Assembly (NCBI GenBank): GCA_946811185.2
Contig: OX328101.1
Location: 17,592,122 to 17,656,121, forward strand
Origin: Hippopus hippopus
Taxonomy: Eukaryota; Mollusca; Bivalvia; Cardiida; Cardiidae
Direction: 5' to 3'
Length of the DNA stretch: 64,000 bases
Positions 1-11,700 of this stretch are shown one piece after another. Below the pieces are notes generated by a model that saw only the letters and a list, made by a program, of their open reading frames with translations, made no database searches and was not told the DNA's origin. How positions within the stretch are numbered: the first letter of the stretch is position 1; each line of letters starts with the position of its first letter. Made by a program: the position numbers and the translations under genes.

Positions 1-354
1 TAATGTAGCTTTTTGCAACTGGAAAATGTCCATGCTTTGATAGACTGCCTGTTTTTGCATATTCTTTTTTTTTTTTACCTGAATTTTGCAGAATGCTTTA
101 AAAAAACCTTTTTAAAAGTTTGAAGAGAAATAGTTACGTTTCCAGCAGGGTATCTTGACCTGCGCTGGTATGCTGATCTTGTCAGACTTTTTTGACAAAC
201 TACAAAACTTAAGAATTGACCATATTGAAAGCGCTATATATATATCAAGGAAAATCAAAATGTCAGTCAAAGGTGGTATATAGAAAGGGTTGTTGGAAAA
301 ACTTTAAAAAACTTTTTTCCTCCGAGGGTTATCAAAGCAGGGATCATTGATTAT

Positions 355-437
355 CTCTTTACCACACAATCCCGACTTTTAACGACCCTGAGAAAGAAGC
401 CTATAGAAAACATTGTGGGAAAAGGAGAAAAGAGTTA
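355..437 (-). mobile_element. M1 MITE, truncated
   Basis: It has a good short arm (CTTTACCACACAATCCCGAC, then GACCCTGAGAAAGAAGCC) and the left stem, then breaks at GAGAAAAGAG before the hairpin centre. Confidence 0.7.
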
Positions 438-531
438 TGGAAAAATCAGCTTTTTTTTCCGTTTACAAAGATATTGTTGATAGGAAACAGTTAAAAATTA
501 TTCAGAAGTAATACAGTCTGAGCTATGGTTG

Positions 532-720
532 TTTAACTCTTTACCAAACAAGAAAATTTAACTATGTAAACAATTTAAATTTGGCTCAATTGATCAAATT
601 TGGCTTTGATAGGGTAGAAAACATTGTGAAAAAAGGAAAAAAATGCTGTTGATCAGGATTTTCTCCTTTTCTTACAATTTTTTCAAAAGGCTTTTTCCTC
701 GGGATAATTAAAACTTGTAA
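532..720 (+). mobile_element. M1 MITE, diverged
   Basis: It starts at TTAA-CTCTTTACCAAAC. Both stems are recognisable but the centre is changed to CTGTTGATCAGGA. The right TIR is lost. Confidence 0.65.
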
Positions 721-837
721 ACAAGAGGGCTAATCTAAAGATACAAATAGACTGAAGTACATTGCATTTTATTGTACTGGTTATTTTAACCTTAGAAGAC
801 CCATGACATAATTATGTGTCCAAAAAAATCATATGTA

Positions 838-2774
838 ATTAAAGGGATTTGTATGTGATAGGAAACAATGTGGGAAAAGGAAAAAGATGCTGATATTTTC
901 TCCTTTTCCCACAATTTTTTAGCTCTACTGGCTCAAAGCCAGCAGAGCTTATGTCATGATATGGTTTCCGTCGTCCGTCAGTCCGTCCGTCTGTCCATCA
1001 ATCCGTCCGTCTTTTTCTTGTTTATGCAATAAAGTCTGCATTTGTTGTCAGATTTTCATGAAACTTGCACAGTTTGTTTATCTCATCAATAGCTTGAACC
1101 CTATTGATTTTGAAAAAAAATCCAACAAACAGTATGGGAAAAGTAGCCATTTCAAGTTGAAAATTTACATATCTTGTTTCCGCGATAAAGTCTGCATTTG
1201 TGGTCAGATTTTCGTGAAACTTGCACAGTTTGTTTATCATATCAATAGCTTGAACCCTATTGATTTTGGAAAAAAATCCAGCAAACAGTATGGGAAAAGT
1301 AGCTATTTCAAGTTGAAAATTTCCATTCCTTGTTTACGCGATAAAGTCTGCATTTATAATCAGATTTTTGTGAAACTTACACAGTTTGTTTATTTCATCA
1401 ATAGCTTGTACCCAATTGATTTTGAAAAAAATCCAACAAACAGTATGGGAAAAGTAGCCATTTCATTTTGAAAATTTCCAATTCTTGTTTACATGATAAA
1501 GTCTGCATTTGTTGTCAGATTTCCATGAAACTTGAACAGTTTGTTTATCTTATCAATAGCTTCAACTCTATTGATTTTGAAAAAAATCCAAGAAAAAGTA
1601 TAGGAAAAGAAGCCATTTCAAGTTGAAAACTTCCATTTCTTGTTTATGCAATGGCGTCCACATTTGTGGTTGGATTTTCATGAAACTTGTACAGTTTGTT
1701 TATCTTATCAATAGCTTCAATGCTATTGATTTTGAAAAAATCCAACAAACAATATGGGAAAAGTAGCCATTTCAAGAAAAAAATTTCCATTTCTTGTTTA
1801 CATGATAAAGTCTGCATTTGTAATCAGATTTTTGTGAAACTTGCATAGTTTGTTTATCTCATCAATAATTTCAACCCTATTGATTTTGAACAAAATCCAA
1901 CAAACAGTATGGGAAAAGCAGCCATTTCAAGTTGAAAAATTTCCATTTCTTGTTTACACAATGGCGTCAGCATTTGTGGTTGGATTTTCATGAAACTTTC
2001 ACAGTTGCTTTGTCTCATCAACAGCTTGAACCCTATTCATTTTGAAAAAAATCTGACAATCAGTATGGAAAAAGTAGTCATTTAAAGTTGAAAATTTCCA
2101 TTTCTTGTTTAAGCAATGAAGTCAGCATTTGTGGTCGGATTTTCATGAATCTTGCACAATTGCTTTGTGTCATAAACAGCTTGAACCCTATTGATTTTGA
2201 AAAAAAATCTGACAATCAGTATGGAAAAAGTAGCCATTCAAAGTTGAAAATTTCCACTTTTTGTTCAGGCAATAAAGTTCACAGTGTTGATCCAATTCTT
2301 TTGAAACTTGCAAAGATTGTTTGGTTCATCAAGAGATTGAACTCTATTAAAGTGAAGAAAATCTAGTAAACCGTTCAGGAAAAGCAGCCATTTGATGACT
2401 TAGTATCGTATACTTAACAAAGTCCACATTTGAAATTTGCTAGGATTGTTTAATAACAAGGCATACTGAAACCCTATCAAATTTGGCTTGATTCCAAACA
2501 TTTAGTTTTGAGAAATTGCACTTCATTTTTTTCACTGCTTGTTCAATTCACCATGCCTACTTATGCTGTCTTAGTGGGTTCAAGCCCAGCTGCAAGAACA
2601 CATTTTTGTGTTTTTTGTCTTTCTTTCTTTTTGCATCATGAATTCATAATGTATGCTAGCATAAAAGCAAAATCACTGCCAGTAGAGCGATATCAGGCCC
2701 TCAAGGGCCTCTAGTTTTATAAGGCTTTTTTTTTTTTCAGTATCGTTATAACACAGGATGGTTTAGTATAGGAT
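838..2774 (+). mobile_element. M1 MITE split by HINE A
   Basis: The left part (838-920) runs to the 3' stem '..CCCACAATTTT' and the right part (2715-2774) resumes with '..AAGGC' and a GTCGTTAAAAC-like arm. The HINE therefore landed in the T-run at the hairpin base, after M1 had inserted. Confidence 0.55.
921..2714 (+). mobile_element. HINE-like element A (1.8 kb), inserted in an M1 MITE
   Basis: The 5' end is T-run then AGCTCTACTGGC; the 3' end is GCCAGTAGAGCG (2678-2689), palindrome AGGCCC-TCAA-GGGCCT (2695-2710), CTAG, then TTTT. A TCCG/TCTG run follows the 5' end. The body is nine copies of a unit of about 156 bp (about 1017-2290) containing 'TCTTGTTTACGCGATAAAG' and 'CCTATTGATTTTGAAAA'. 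Long open frames at 956-1471 and 2088-2366 are products of this array, not genes. Confidence 0.75.
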
Positions 2775-2935
2775 AAAACAGTCCACTATTTCATGGTGTT
2801 TGATAATTCCAAGGAATAGTGCAAGCCTGGTAGGAAACTTTGTGGGAAAAGGAGAAAATGTTGGCTATTCTCCTTTTCCCACATTGTTTCAAGGGCTTTC
2901 ACCCTTGGGTCATGGAAAGGAGGGATTGACACTGT
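2775..2935 (+). mobile_element. M1 MITE remnant
   Basis: Only the hairpin (GTGGGAAAAGGAGAAAATG and its complement) and a short right arm survive. Confidence 0.5.
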
Positions 2936-3184
2936 GTTTCAGTCTCAACTAAACAAAATAAATGGGCTTCAGTTAATCAACAGACTTAACCCTAGGGTCA
3001 TGAAAACAAGGGATTTACTCATTAAAAGCACTAGATGACTCTGAAAACAACCTTTTGAAAAATGGACAGTCTATAGAAATTAAGATCTAACATATTAGTA
3101 CATGTACATACAGAAAAAACTGTGTCAAAATGAGAAATTGCTTGTTACCTCTTAAAAGATTTTAAAGCAGTGATGATTAACAAG

Positions 3185-3930
3185 AATTTATGTTTAAATG
3201 TGAAAAAATTGTGGCAAAAAGTGATATTGCTCGCTATGACCAACTTTTTCTTTTGCTCGATATTCATAAAAGTCGTCTTCAGCAAGACGCAAAAAAAAAA
3301 AACAAATCTTCAAGGGGTACATGTAATGTCTTAGGACAAGTTATTTCTCTTGCTCTTCTGAATTTATGCTTGTAAAACATTTTATTAATTCCCTTTATTC
3401 CTTTTCTTATCAATGATGTATATAATCATGTTGTAACAATATTGTTGATTTAACTCTTTACAAAACAATCCCTGGTTTTCACAACTCTGAGAGAGGAGCC
3501 TTTTCAAGACATTTTGGGAAAAGGAGGAAATGCTGGTAGCCAGCATTTTCTCCTTTTCCCACAATGTCTTCTACCCTTCCAAAAACAAAGTTCAATTTTC
3601 AGTCACATTGATTTTGTTGTCTGCATCTGCTTCGAATTTTGAATAGTCTCAAATTTTGTTGTGTGATAAAGAGTTGAAACGCGAAAACATTGTGGCAGGC
3701 AAAAAGTGATATTGCTCACCATGACCAACTTGTTTTGCTCAATATTCATAAAAGTTGCCTATGAAAAGACAAAAAAAAACAAATCTTCAAGGGGTACATA
3801 TAATGTCCTAGGACAAGTTATTTCTCTTGCTCTTCTGACTTTATGCTTTAAAAACATGTTATTAATTCCCTTTATTCCTTTTCTTATCTATGATGTATAT
3901 AATCATGTTGCAACTGTTTTGTTGATTTAA
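3185..3930. repeat. Direct duplication flanking the 3450 MITE
   Basis: The segment 3225-3449 ('TATTGCTCRCYATGACCAAC...TCTTCAAGGGGTAC') is repeated at 3705-3928 with few changes. The M1 copy sits between the two copies, at the end of the first. Confidence 0.7.
3450..3678 (-). mobile_element. M1 MITE, full length (229 bp)
   Basis: TTAA-CTCTTTAC...GATAAAGAGTTGAA. The right TTAA has mutated to TTGA. The hairpin centre is GGTAGCC. Confidence 0.8.
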
Positions 3931-4216
3931 CTAAAGTGCACCCTAATGTTGAAATTGAAGTTTGCTCAAAGACATTTTAACTATTCAAGCCTCATTGTAC
4001 AGAGATTTGTTTTTAAAGACAGTAATTCTATACAACTACTGAATTGCATGTACGGTAATTTAGACAATCTTCAGAGATCATAATTATTTTATACGTGAAC
4101 CCTTTTCTATGTGATTAATTGTTCTCATAGCCCTGAGCATGAAAGCATTCTGAAATATTTTGGAAAATGGAAAAAATTATTCTTATCCGTCCAAAGAAAA
4201 GTGCCATAATGATCAT

Positions 4217-4436
4217 TTAACTCATTACCAAACGACAAAATTTTAGGTTTGTCCAATTTGAAAGCATTTGCAGACGACAAAATAAAAGTGACTGAACATT
4301 TGAAATTTGTTTTGTGAAGGGTAGAAAACATTGTGGGAAAAGGAGAAAATGCTGGTTACCAGCATTTTCTCCTTTTCCCACAATGTTTTCCAAAGGCTTC
4401 TTTCTCAGGGTCGTCAAAAGTAGGGATTGTGTGATT
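4217..4436 (+). mobile_element. M1 MITE, nearly full length
   Basis: The hairpin is perfect around GGTTACC. The last bases of the right TIR are replaced by the start of the next element (GGCTCACCTGAGC at 4438). Confidence 0.8.
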
Positions 4437-4764
4437 GGCTCACCTGAGCAACCTGTGCGGGTCTATTGTGAGTCATCAACTTTTACCCTGTGAGCAATGT
4501 AGAGGCCATGTTTTCAGTCCAGTTCTCTTAGTCAGAATTTGAATTTGACTTAACTTGGGTCAGAAAGTAGGTCAATAGGTCAAATATTACAAAAAGGTAG
4601 TGTGCACTGTTTGTCCCGTGCTCACGAGACTGTCAGTTTTGTTGTACATTAATATCTTGGACAAGTTAAACAATAGGTCACCTTGGGTCAAAAAGTAGGT
4701 AACCAGATTAAATCTAAGAAAAACACTTGCATGTTTGTGAGAGGCTACATTTTCATGGGACATT

Positions 4765-4989
4765 TCTTCATGATGCATTATACAAAGCAAGACATCACAT
4801 AATTATGGATCCATAACATCCATTTAGTCTAACAATCTACTGACTCATGAGGTAGACTGATCCTTTGACATGCAGAAGATTGACCAGAAGCAAAAAGTTT
4901 CTATCCAGGTCAGGCTATGTGAACTGTGCAGGCTGACCTTGGTCGATACTTTATGCAGATGCATTAAACACCCTTTTTACATAGCATGG

Positions 4990-4993
<4 letters not shown>
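4765..4993 (+). mobile_element. M3 MITE, left end missing
   Basis: It shares 'GGATCCATAA', 'CATGAGGTAGACTGATCCTT' and the terminal 'GCATGGCTCA' with the copies at 6439, 9886 and 58206. The terminal CA runs directly into a CA repeat. Confidence 0.7.
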
Positions 4994-5058
<65 letters not shown>

Positions 5059-5104
5059 TGTTTGTTTGTTTGTTTGTTTGTTGTTTGTGTTTGTTTGTTT
5101 GTGA
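4991..5104. repeat. (CA)n then (TTTG)n microsatellites
   Basis: About 30 CA units are followed by TATATA and several TTTG units. Confidence 0.95.
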
Positions 5105-6438
5105 AACTTGGTGAGAATGTTTGAATCAGAAATAGCTCAGACAAAATTGAAAATGGGCCACCAAGTTTTAAAAGGTAGGTCACAAGGTCAAATCTTAGAA
5201 AAACCTACCGGTAGTTGCAACCCAGAGGCCACATCTTTTGTCAAGTGATGATGAAACTTTATCAGAATGTCTGTTATCACTAGGTGAAATTGTAGAAAAA
5301 GCTTGTCCATAATCTAGAAGATACTTTTTGGTCCAATGCTCATAAAAATTAGTGAGAAGGTTTGTTTTAGTAATATGTGTGATAAAAATGGGTCATCTCG
5401 GTACAAAAAGTATGTCACCATGAAAAATCTTACGGAAAGTTAATGAGCACTGTAAAGGGCACATTTTCAGTTTCAGTCCATTGCTGATTAAGAATTTTTG
5501 TATTGATATCATTTGAGAAAAGTTTGAAAAAGTAGGTCATTAGGTCAATATTAGACATACCTTTTTGCATTCTAGAAGATGAATCTTAGGTCAAATGTTT
5601 ACAAAATTTGTCAGAATCTTTGTCTTGACATTATTTACATCAGTTTGAAATTGGCTGACCTGGGGTAAAGAAAAAGGTTACTAGGCCAAAAAAGGTCACT
5701 TAGGATCAAATAGTAGGTACTGTTATTGGAATTAACCAGAGAACAAGCTTTAATTTCTGACAAATATTTATGAAAACTAGTCAAATTGTTTGTTATGTTA
5801 ATATCTAAAAATAGTACAATAAAAGATCAAAAAGTAAGCAGTGAAATTAAATGTTAGCAAAACCTTGTATACACTCTAGAGCTGTTGCTGTGTCTTTATG
5901 ATATCTAGGACATGCTCCACGATGGGTAAAGTACGGTCCAAAAATAGGTAATGAGGTAAAATTCTATATTAACCTTGTGTGTGCCGTAAGACCATAACTA
6001 TTGTGTCTCAAACTTTTCAGAGTTATCTTTGATTACCTTGGAAGATCACTAGGTTAAATTTTGGAAAAGATTTGCATGTACAATGAAGGCCAAATTTTCT
6101 GCCTTATACTTGTAAAACACTGGTCATAATGTGGGTCATTCTGTTGAAAACTTGGTGACGGTGAAATGGTTGTTCATTACGAAAATCTTGCGTGTGATTA
6201 AAAGGTATATTTTCATTGGACTGAAGTAATCATTTCTTAAAAGTAGTTTCTCCTTGTTCCCAAGTATTTTCAAATGTATGCCTTAAACGTAAATTTATGT
6301 GATGTTACAGTATAACAGCAATAGCTTTCATATGGTCAGGGTTGAATGACATAGATTTGAGACAGAACTACAATAAAATAACAATTGAACAAGTCTTATA
6401 AACAATATGTTACATTCCATAATGTTAGAATATACAAA

Positions 6439-6697
6439 TGAGCCATGTTCTGGCAAAAGGGGGCTTCATGCATCTCCGTTTTCCATAATACCAAGCTAGT
6501 TATCACTCTGGATCCATAAAATCAATTTTGTTTAACAACCAACTGAATCATGAGGTAGACTAATCTTTTGACATGCAGAAAAATTTAAAGATAGCAAAAA
6601 GTTTCGGCCTAGGTCAGCCTGCGCAGACTGCACAGGCTGACATGGGTCGATACATTTTGCAAATGCATTAAGCCCCCTTTTCACAGAGCATGGCTCA
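6439..6697 (+). mobile_element. M3 MITE, complete (259 bp)
   Basis: TIRs are TGAGCCATG..CTGGCAAAAGGGGGCTT and the inverse AAGCCCCCTTTTCACAGAGC..GGCTCA. The interior has the near-palindrome AGCCTGCGCAGACTGCACAGGCT. Confidence 0.75.
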
Positions 6698-6699
6698 AA

Positions 6700-7380
6700 T
6701 ATTCTGAAACATATATATATATTCTATGTTTCTGTATTTGACTTTGTCAATATATAGGTGACACTTTATGGTCATTGAATTATATTCATGATTATGATGA
6801 GAGCACAACGACAATAGTATGTCACTTGGTATGGGTTAAGAAAAATGGTGATTCGGTAGAAAGTATATGAAATGAAACTCAAGAAAATAGTATACACAAT
6901 AAAACTCTATCCTAACTATACATTATTTTTTTCGAAAATTTATCATATCCATTCTGTGTTGTTGTTTTGGACTATTTGTGTATGAAAAAGTGACACAATA
7001 TTGACATTATAGTATATAAATCTAACTCGATAAACCTTTCATTAACACTTTATATTATTTTTCGCTTTTGGGAATACAGGTTTAAAACCTAGAACTGTGA
7101 TGAGATAATATAAACATTATTGTGTAGGGTTTTTAAATTATCTTGTCACTGTACATGATTTTAAACTTGTTATCCCAAACACAAACAATGATATAAACTG
7201 ATAATGAAACATTTTTTGAGTGAGAGTAATATCTATCTTGATTATAATTATGGTATGTTTTGTGGGGATGTTTGGAATGTCCTGCATATACCTCTGAGAA
7301 TACACCATTGAAATCAAAAGTGAAACAGTCATTTTCTTGCTTGTATGTAAAATGACTCAATCTAACTGAATAATCAACTC
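6700..7380. other. AT-rich sequence without recognised features
   Basis: There is no gene or clear repeat. Short minus-strand open frames at 7133-7360 lack recognisable domains. 7380-7440 holds scraps of an M1 long arm. Confidence 0.5.
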
Positions 7381-7641
7381 TTTACCAGAGACTAAACCTT
7401 TTACCAAATGACAAAGTTTTGAACTTGTCCAATGTGCAGTCTGATCTTGGATCTACACTGTCCGATTAGCAGATACATGTATCATTTTCGAAAAAACTTT
7501 CGAAATAACCAAATTTGGGTTTTTACTATTGGCTTGAAAGTTTTATTTCACTTATTTAGCAGGATAAGGGTTAATTGATTTGGGTGTTGTGCTGTTGTTT
7601 TTGTTGTTCATCAGGTTATTCAATTTAATAAAAAGTAAAAG

Positions 7642-7845
7642 TTAACTATGTACCGATTGAAAAAAAAAAATTATCATAATCAAATTAGACATGTGCAGAT
7701 GACAAATTAAATGAGACTGAAGTAATTGGATAAATTCTGTCTGATTGTCATCAAAAACACTGGGGGTAGAGGAGAAAATGCTGGATACCAGCTTTTCTTC
7801 TTTTAGACAATCTTTCCAAAGGCCGTCTAACTCAGGGAGTAGGAA
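7642..7845 (+). mobile_element. M1 MITE, strongly diverged
   Basis: Its long arm is recognisable by GCAGATGACAAATTAAATG. The hairpin has many mismatches and the left TIR reads CTATGTACC. Confidence 0.5.
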
Positions 7846-7861
7846 ACAGAGAACTGTTTTC

Positions 7862-8090
7862 TTAACCCTTTACCAAACAATCCCTGGTTTTTACGACCCT
7901 GCGATAAAAGCCTTTTGAAAACATTGTGGGAAAAGGAGAAAATGCTGGTAACCAGCATTTTCTCCTTTTCCCACAATGTTTTCTATTCTGCTGGAAGCAA
8001 ATTTCAATTTTTGAGTTACGTTTATTTTGTCATCTGCAAGTGCTTTGAATTTGGACCAATCTAGAAAATTGTCGTTTGGTAAAGAGTTAA
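7862..8090 (-). mobile_element. M1 MITE, full length (229 bp)
   Basis: TTAA-CCCTTTACC...GGTAAAGAG-TTAA, with a perfect stem around GGTAACC. It shares its right TTAA with the next copy. Confidence 0.9.
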
Positions 8091-8315
8091 ACCTTTACCA
8101 CACAATCCCGACTTTCAATAACTTTAAGGAAGAAGGCTTTAGAAAACATTGTGGGAAAGGGAGAAATTGCTGGTAACCAGCATTTTCTCCCTTTCCCACA
8201 ATGCTTTCTACTCTATCAAAGACAGACATCGTCATTTAAGCTATATTTGCTTTGTCGGCTGCATATGCTTTGAATTTGGTTGAGTCTAAAATTTTGTCGT
8301 TTGGTAAAGAATTAA
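8087..8315 (-). mobile_element. M1 MITE, full length (229 bp), in tandem
   Basis: It shares TTAA 8087-8090 with the previous copy. The stem has compensating changes on both sides (GGGAAAGGGAG / CTCCCTTTCCC). Confidence 0.9.
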
Positions 8316-8550
8316 GGGTAAAAGAAGAAAACTATTGACTTATTCATCATTATCTTGTTTACAAGTACCATGACTAATCAATTATAGTCCAGATGTTATA
8401 GAATTAAATTATTGTTTTAATAACAGAATATTTTAATATAATATACTTGTAAATGATATTCGAGAAGAGATTTTATTGAATAATTTAATGACTTGAAATT
8501 ATTAGTGCATGTGTTTAATTATCTTTCTATCTTGTTATTGTATTATTCAT

Positions 8551-8758
8551 TTAACTATGTACCAAACTTTGGACTTGTCCAAATTGAACACATCTGCAGA
8601 CAAAAAGTTCCTTGTGGCTCAAATGATGTGAATTGTCTTGGAAAGATGGAAAATACTGTGGGAAATGGAGAAAATGCTTCTTACCACCATTTTCTCCTTT
8701 CCCACAATATTTTTGAAGCCATCTTCTTCAGAGTCATTAATCATGAGATTGGAAAGGG
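8551..8758 (+). mobile_element. M1 MITE, diverged
   Basis: The left TIR is TTAACTATGTACC. The centre has become TTCTTACCACC. Confidence 0.65.
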
Positions 8759-8934
8759 TTTATCATTTGTGGGGTGAAAATTGTTTCTGTCTATACAAAA
8801 TGTTATTGTTTTGTTGAGCCAAAGTTATTGAGCATAATAAACTTTGAGAATGTGTTGTTTATGAATAAAAGGAGAAAAAAGAATAGAGCTTTTTCATGTT
8901 TCTTTTTTTTTACTCAGACGAGTTCCAAATTTTG

Positions 8935-9576
8935 TTGTAAAATGGGTCATGATTTAAAAAGTAGATCACTAGGTCAAATCTTTGAAAAATCTTAATGTAC
9001 TCTAGAGGCCACATTTTCAGTCCCGCCCTCATGAAACTTGGTCAGAATGTTTTTCTTGTTGGCATCCCAGACATGTTTTCAAATTTTGTTGTATCAGATC
9101 TAAAGTACAGTTAGGTCATTGGGATAAATCTCTAGAGATCACATTTTCACTCTAATGCTTATCAAACTAGGTCAGAATGCTTTGTTGATATCATAATCAA
9201 TTTTAAAAATGGGTTAGCCTGGTAAAAAATTAGGTGATTAGGTCATATCAGAGAAAAACATTGACTATACTTGCGTTATGTTCTCAAAGGTACAGGGTCC
9301 AGCGTGACTCAGAGGTAAATGGCAGGACTTGTAATGTGGAGACCCTTGGTTTGAATCTCTAGGTTTTTCGTAAGAGTGTCCATGGGCAGGATACTTCAGA
9401 TGCCTGACCTAGTACTGATGAAACCCAAGACATACAGGGATATGTGAGCTGTTTGCGTGATATAACTAAAATAGTATTGAAAGCAGTGTAAAACACCATT
9501 CAATCAATAATTCAATCAATCTCAAAGGAATATAGGCTCATGTGAGTAATTCAGGACCACCACAACCCTCTTGTTA
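8935..9576 (+). mobile_element. HINE-like element, 3' half (AGCTCACCTGAGC family)
   Basis: It has array units with 'AGTAGATCACTAGGTCAAAT' and 'CATGAAACTTGGTCAGAATG', and a decayed 3' end (GGCTCATGTGAG, then GACCACCACAACCC-TCTTGTT). It carries a SINE. Confidence 0.5.
9291..9519 (+). mobile_element. tRNA-derived SINE with 9-bp target duplication
   Basis: TCTCAAAGG occurs at 9282-9290 and 9520-9528, so ends are exact. It has box A-like GTGACTCAGAGG, box B-like GGTTTGAATCTC, a body shared with other SINEs here (TATAACTAAAATA..GTTTAACACC type) and a CAAT-repeat tail. Confidence 0.8.
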
Positions 9577-9885
9577 AATTTAGAAACTTAGGTTCAGGAA
9601 ATAATTTATGGGGGAGACATTATTTTAGTACATGTGACCTTTGAAAATTCTGCCTTGACCTTCACCTTGGATACTGGTTTGTGAAACTTTTATTCTACTC
9701 AAAAAATCTTTAATGTAGACAGGTGTGACATATTTTCCAAATCAGAGAAGAGTTCAAAAGATACCAAGTTGGCAAGGTTCTAATACATGTGACCTTTGAA
9801 CTACTATTGCGACATGTCTTTAGAGACTGGGAATCCAAAATGGCCATTCTGTACATCATCTTATAAAGATGGACACACTTGCAGA

Positions 9886-10153
9886 TGAGCCATGCTCTGA
9901 CAAAAGGGGGCTTAATGCATCTCCGTGATGCATGATACCAAAGCAAGCCACCACATATATTATGGATCCATAATAGCCAAATTTTTAACAACTGCCTTAA
10001 TCACGAGGTAGAGTGGTCCTTGGCCATACAGAAAATTGATCAATAGCGAAGTTTCGGCCCAGGTCAGGCTGCCCAGGTCAGGACTGCGCAGGCTGACGTT
10101 GGTCGATACTTTTCGCAGATGCATTAAGCCCCCTTTTCACAGAGCATGGCTCA
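9886..10153 (+). mobile_element. M3 MITE, complete (268 bp)
   Basis: It has clear TIRs (TGAGCCATGCTCTGACAAAA / TTTTCACAGAGCATGGCTCA). The inner palindrome was extended by a short duplication of CCCAGGTCAGG. Confidence 0.8.
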
Positions 10154-10560
10154 AATATATTAACGTCAGGTAAGAGGTTCAAGGGATCTAGAGGGGACAT
10201 GGTTTCTTGTTGTGCATATCCTTTGCTTTGCATGTTGTCTCATCAAGGTGGACATGGATGTGAGACACTTTTTAATCCAAGAGGCATGGAGCACATATGT
10301 TTTACATGCATGTGCCCTTTGAACCTCTGCTGTGACCCTGCCTTGTGAAAACTGGTATTTTTAACCTTGACTCTGCATAAATTATCTTCTAAGGTTGGTT
10401 GGCACATGTGTACAATAACTTTTATGATTGTGTTCAAGAGATATCCATGGAGCAAACATAATTCCGTTGTATCTATCCTTTACACCCCTGCTGTGACCTT
10501 GACCTTTTAGATTGGTATGTGAAACCTCAGCTCTGGCATAGTCTCATTTAGCTTAGGGCA
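10154..10560. other. No gene seen; degenerate repeat DNA
   Basis: It contains three loose 'CCTTTGAACC(T/C)CTGCTGTGACC' units of about 170 bp, probably the remains of an element array, starting at about 9640. Confidence 0.4.
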
Positions 10561-10639
10561 GAAAAAATGCAATGTGGTTCAAATGATGGGATTTGCAATT
10601 CTTAGAGTATAACACATTGTGGAAAAGGGACAAAATTCT

Positions 10640-10856
10640 TGTTCTGCTGAAAATCTAAATTTTGACAAAACTGAAAGCATTGCAAATAATTAAATGTGGC
10701 TAAAACAATAGGATATATCTATGAAATGGTAGAAAACACTGGGAGAAGGAGTAAATGCTGATTTACCAGCATTTTCTGCCTTTTCTACAATGTTTTCAAA
10801 GCCTTCTACTTCAGTGTTAAATAAAAGCATTGAATCGTTCGGTAAAGCGTTAGATG
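10640..10856 (+). mobile_element. M1 MITE, diverged
   Basis: The hairpin is partly kept (AAATGCTGATTTACCAGCATTT), with right TIR TCGGTAAAGCGTTAG. A second, poorer copy fragment lies at 10560-10639. Confidence 0.55.
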
Positions 10857-11499
10857 TATTAGATATGTTATAATCATTTATATCAGCCAAGATTTTGAAG
10901 TAAAGAAAAACAGTCCTCATAGGCGTAGTCAGGATTAAAATGTTTATACACACAAAGTGCTGATTGGGAGGAAATGGGAGGTTGCCATTTATTTAAAAGC
11001 ATAGGGAAATTCCTCAGTCATCAGTGCATCAAGACGCCTGTGCAGACAGCAAAGACTGCACAGTACTTAGCTGACCAGTGTGGTCATTTTAGCAAAATAA
11101 CGGAATATAGGACCTTTTCAGAGATTGTCAATTTGGTTCATTTGGAATTTGGTTCATTTTGTATTTTGAGGTAAAAAAAAAATGGAACCCCTTTTGCCAA
11201 AGTTGGTACCCGTTGATATCCCTTATAGTTGCAGTGATACGATAGTAGCCATCAAATCTTTAGAGTTATACCGTACCATTTTTTGTTACATGCGGTTTTA
11301 TTGGTCTAAAAATAATGTTACATGACTGTTGATTGGTTATTCTCCTCAAATAGGGTAGATAACTCTCATTATCTTGTCGACAGAAACTTCATTTGAGTAG
11401 CATTTTGACATTGCCTTATTTTGAACTAAGTTTGGACCGTAAGTAGTCAAACTTTTGATACTATTTTCACTGTAAAGATAGGATGGCATGTACCTTCTC

Positions 11500-11700
11500 T
11501 CTTTTTCATGTGTTTTCGTAGCATTAGTCGTAAATTCGAGGTCGTCTCGACCTTAAGTCGTTTCGGCCCGAGTCGTTTCGTTCCTATTTCAGGGGTAGGT
11601 TGATTCGTAGTTCAGATAGCTGTCCTCGAGTGCTATTTTAGTTCTTGACTGATTGCATCAGAGTGAAGAGACGATCGCGAAAAAAAAAGGGAGAAATTTC
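11500..11700. promoter_or_regulatory. CpG-rich patch, possible promoter or non-coding first exon
   Basis: About fifteen CpGs occur within 200 bp (for example GTCGTTTCGGCCCGAG and GACGATCGCG) in a region otherwise almost free of CpG. Inverted CCAAT motifs (ATTGG) lie upstream at about 11300 and 11333. The patch could be the distant promoter or 5' exon of the nuclear receptor gene, which has a spliced 5'UTR. No donor is decisive. Confidence 0.25.

Larger units (their letters stand above)
4438..6240 (+). mobile_element. HINE-like element G (AGCTCACCTGAGC family), decayed
   Basis: The 5' end is GGCTCACCTGAGC. The body has degenerate units of about 150 bp with 'AAAAAGTAGGTCACCAGGTC' and 'AGAGGCCACATTTTCAGTC'. 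It is interrupted by an M3 MITE and microsatellites (4765-5100). No 3' palindrome was found, so the end is approximate. Confidence 0.5.

Noticed and set aside
956..2366. Open frames of 171 and 92 codons with internal repeats
   Set aside because: They are the 156-bp HINE array read in frame; the period is a multiple of three in places. No start context or domain.
7862..8090. microRNA precursor from the perfect M1 hairpin
   Set aside because: The stem is common to dozens of MITE copies and there is no sign of one conserved locus; small RNAs cannot be judged from sequence.
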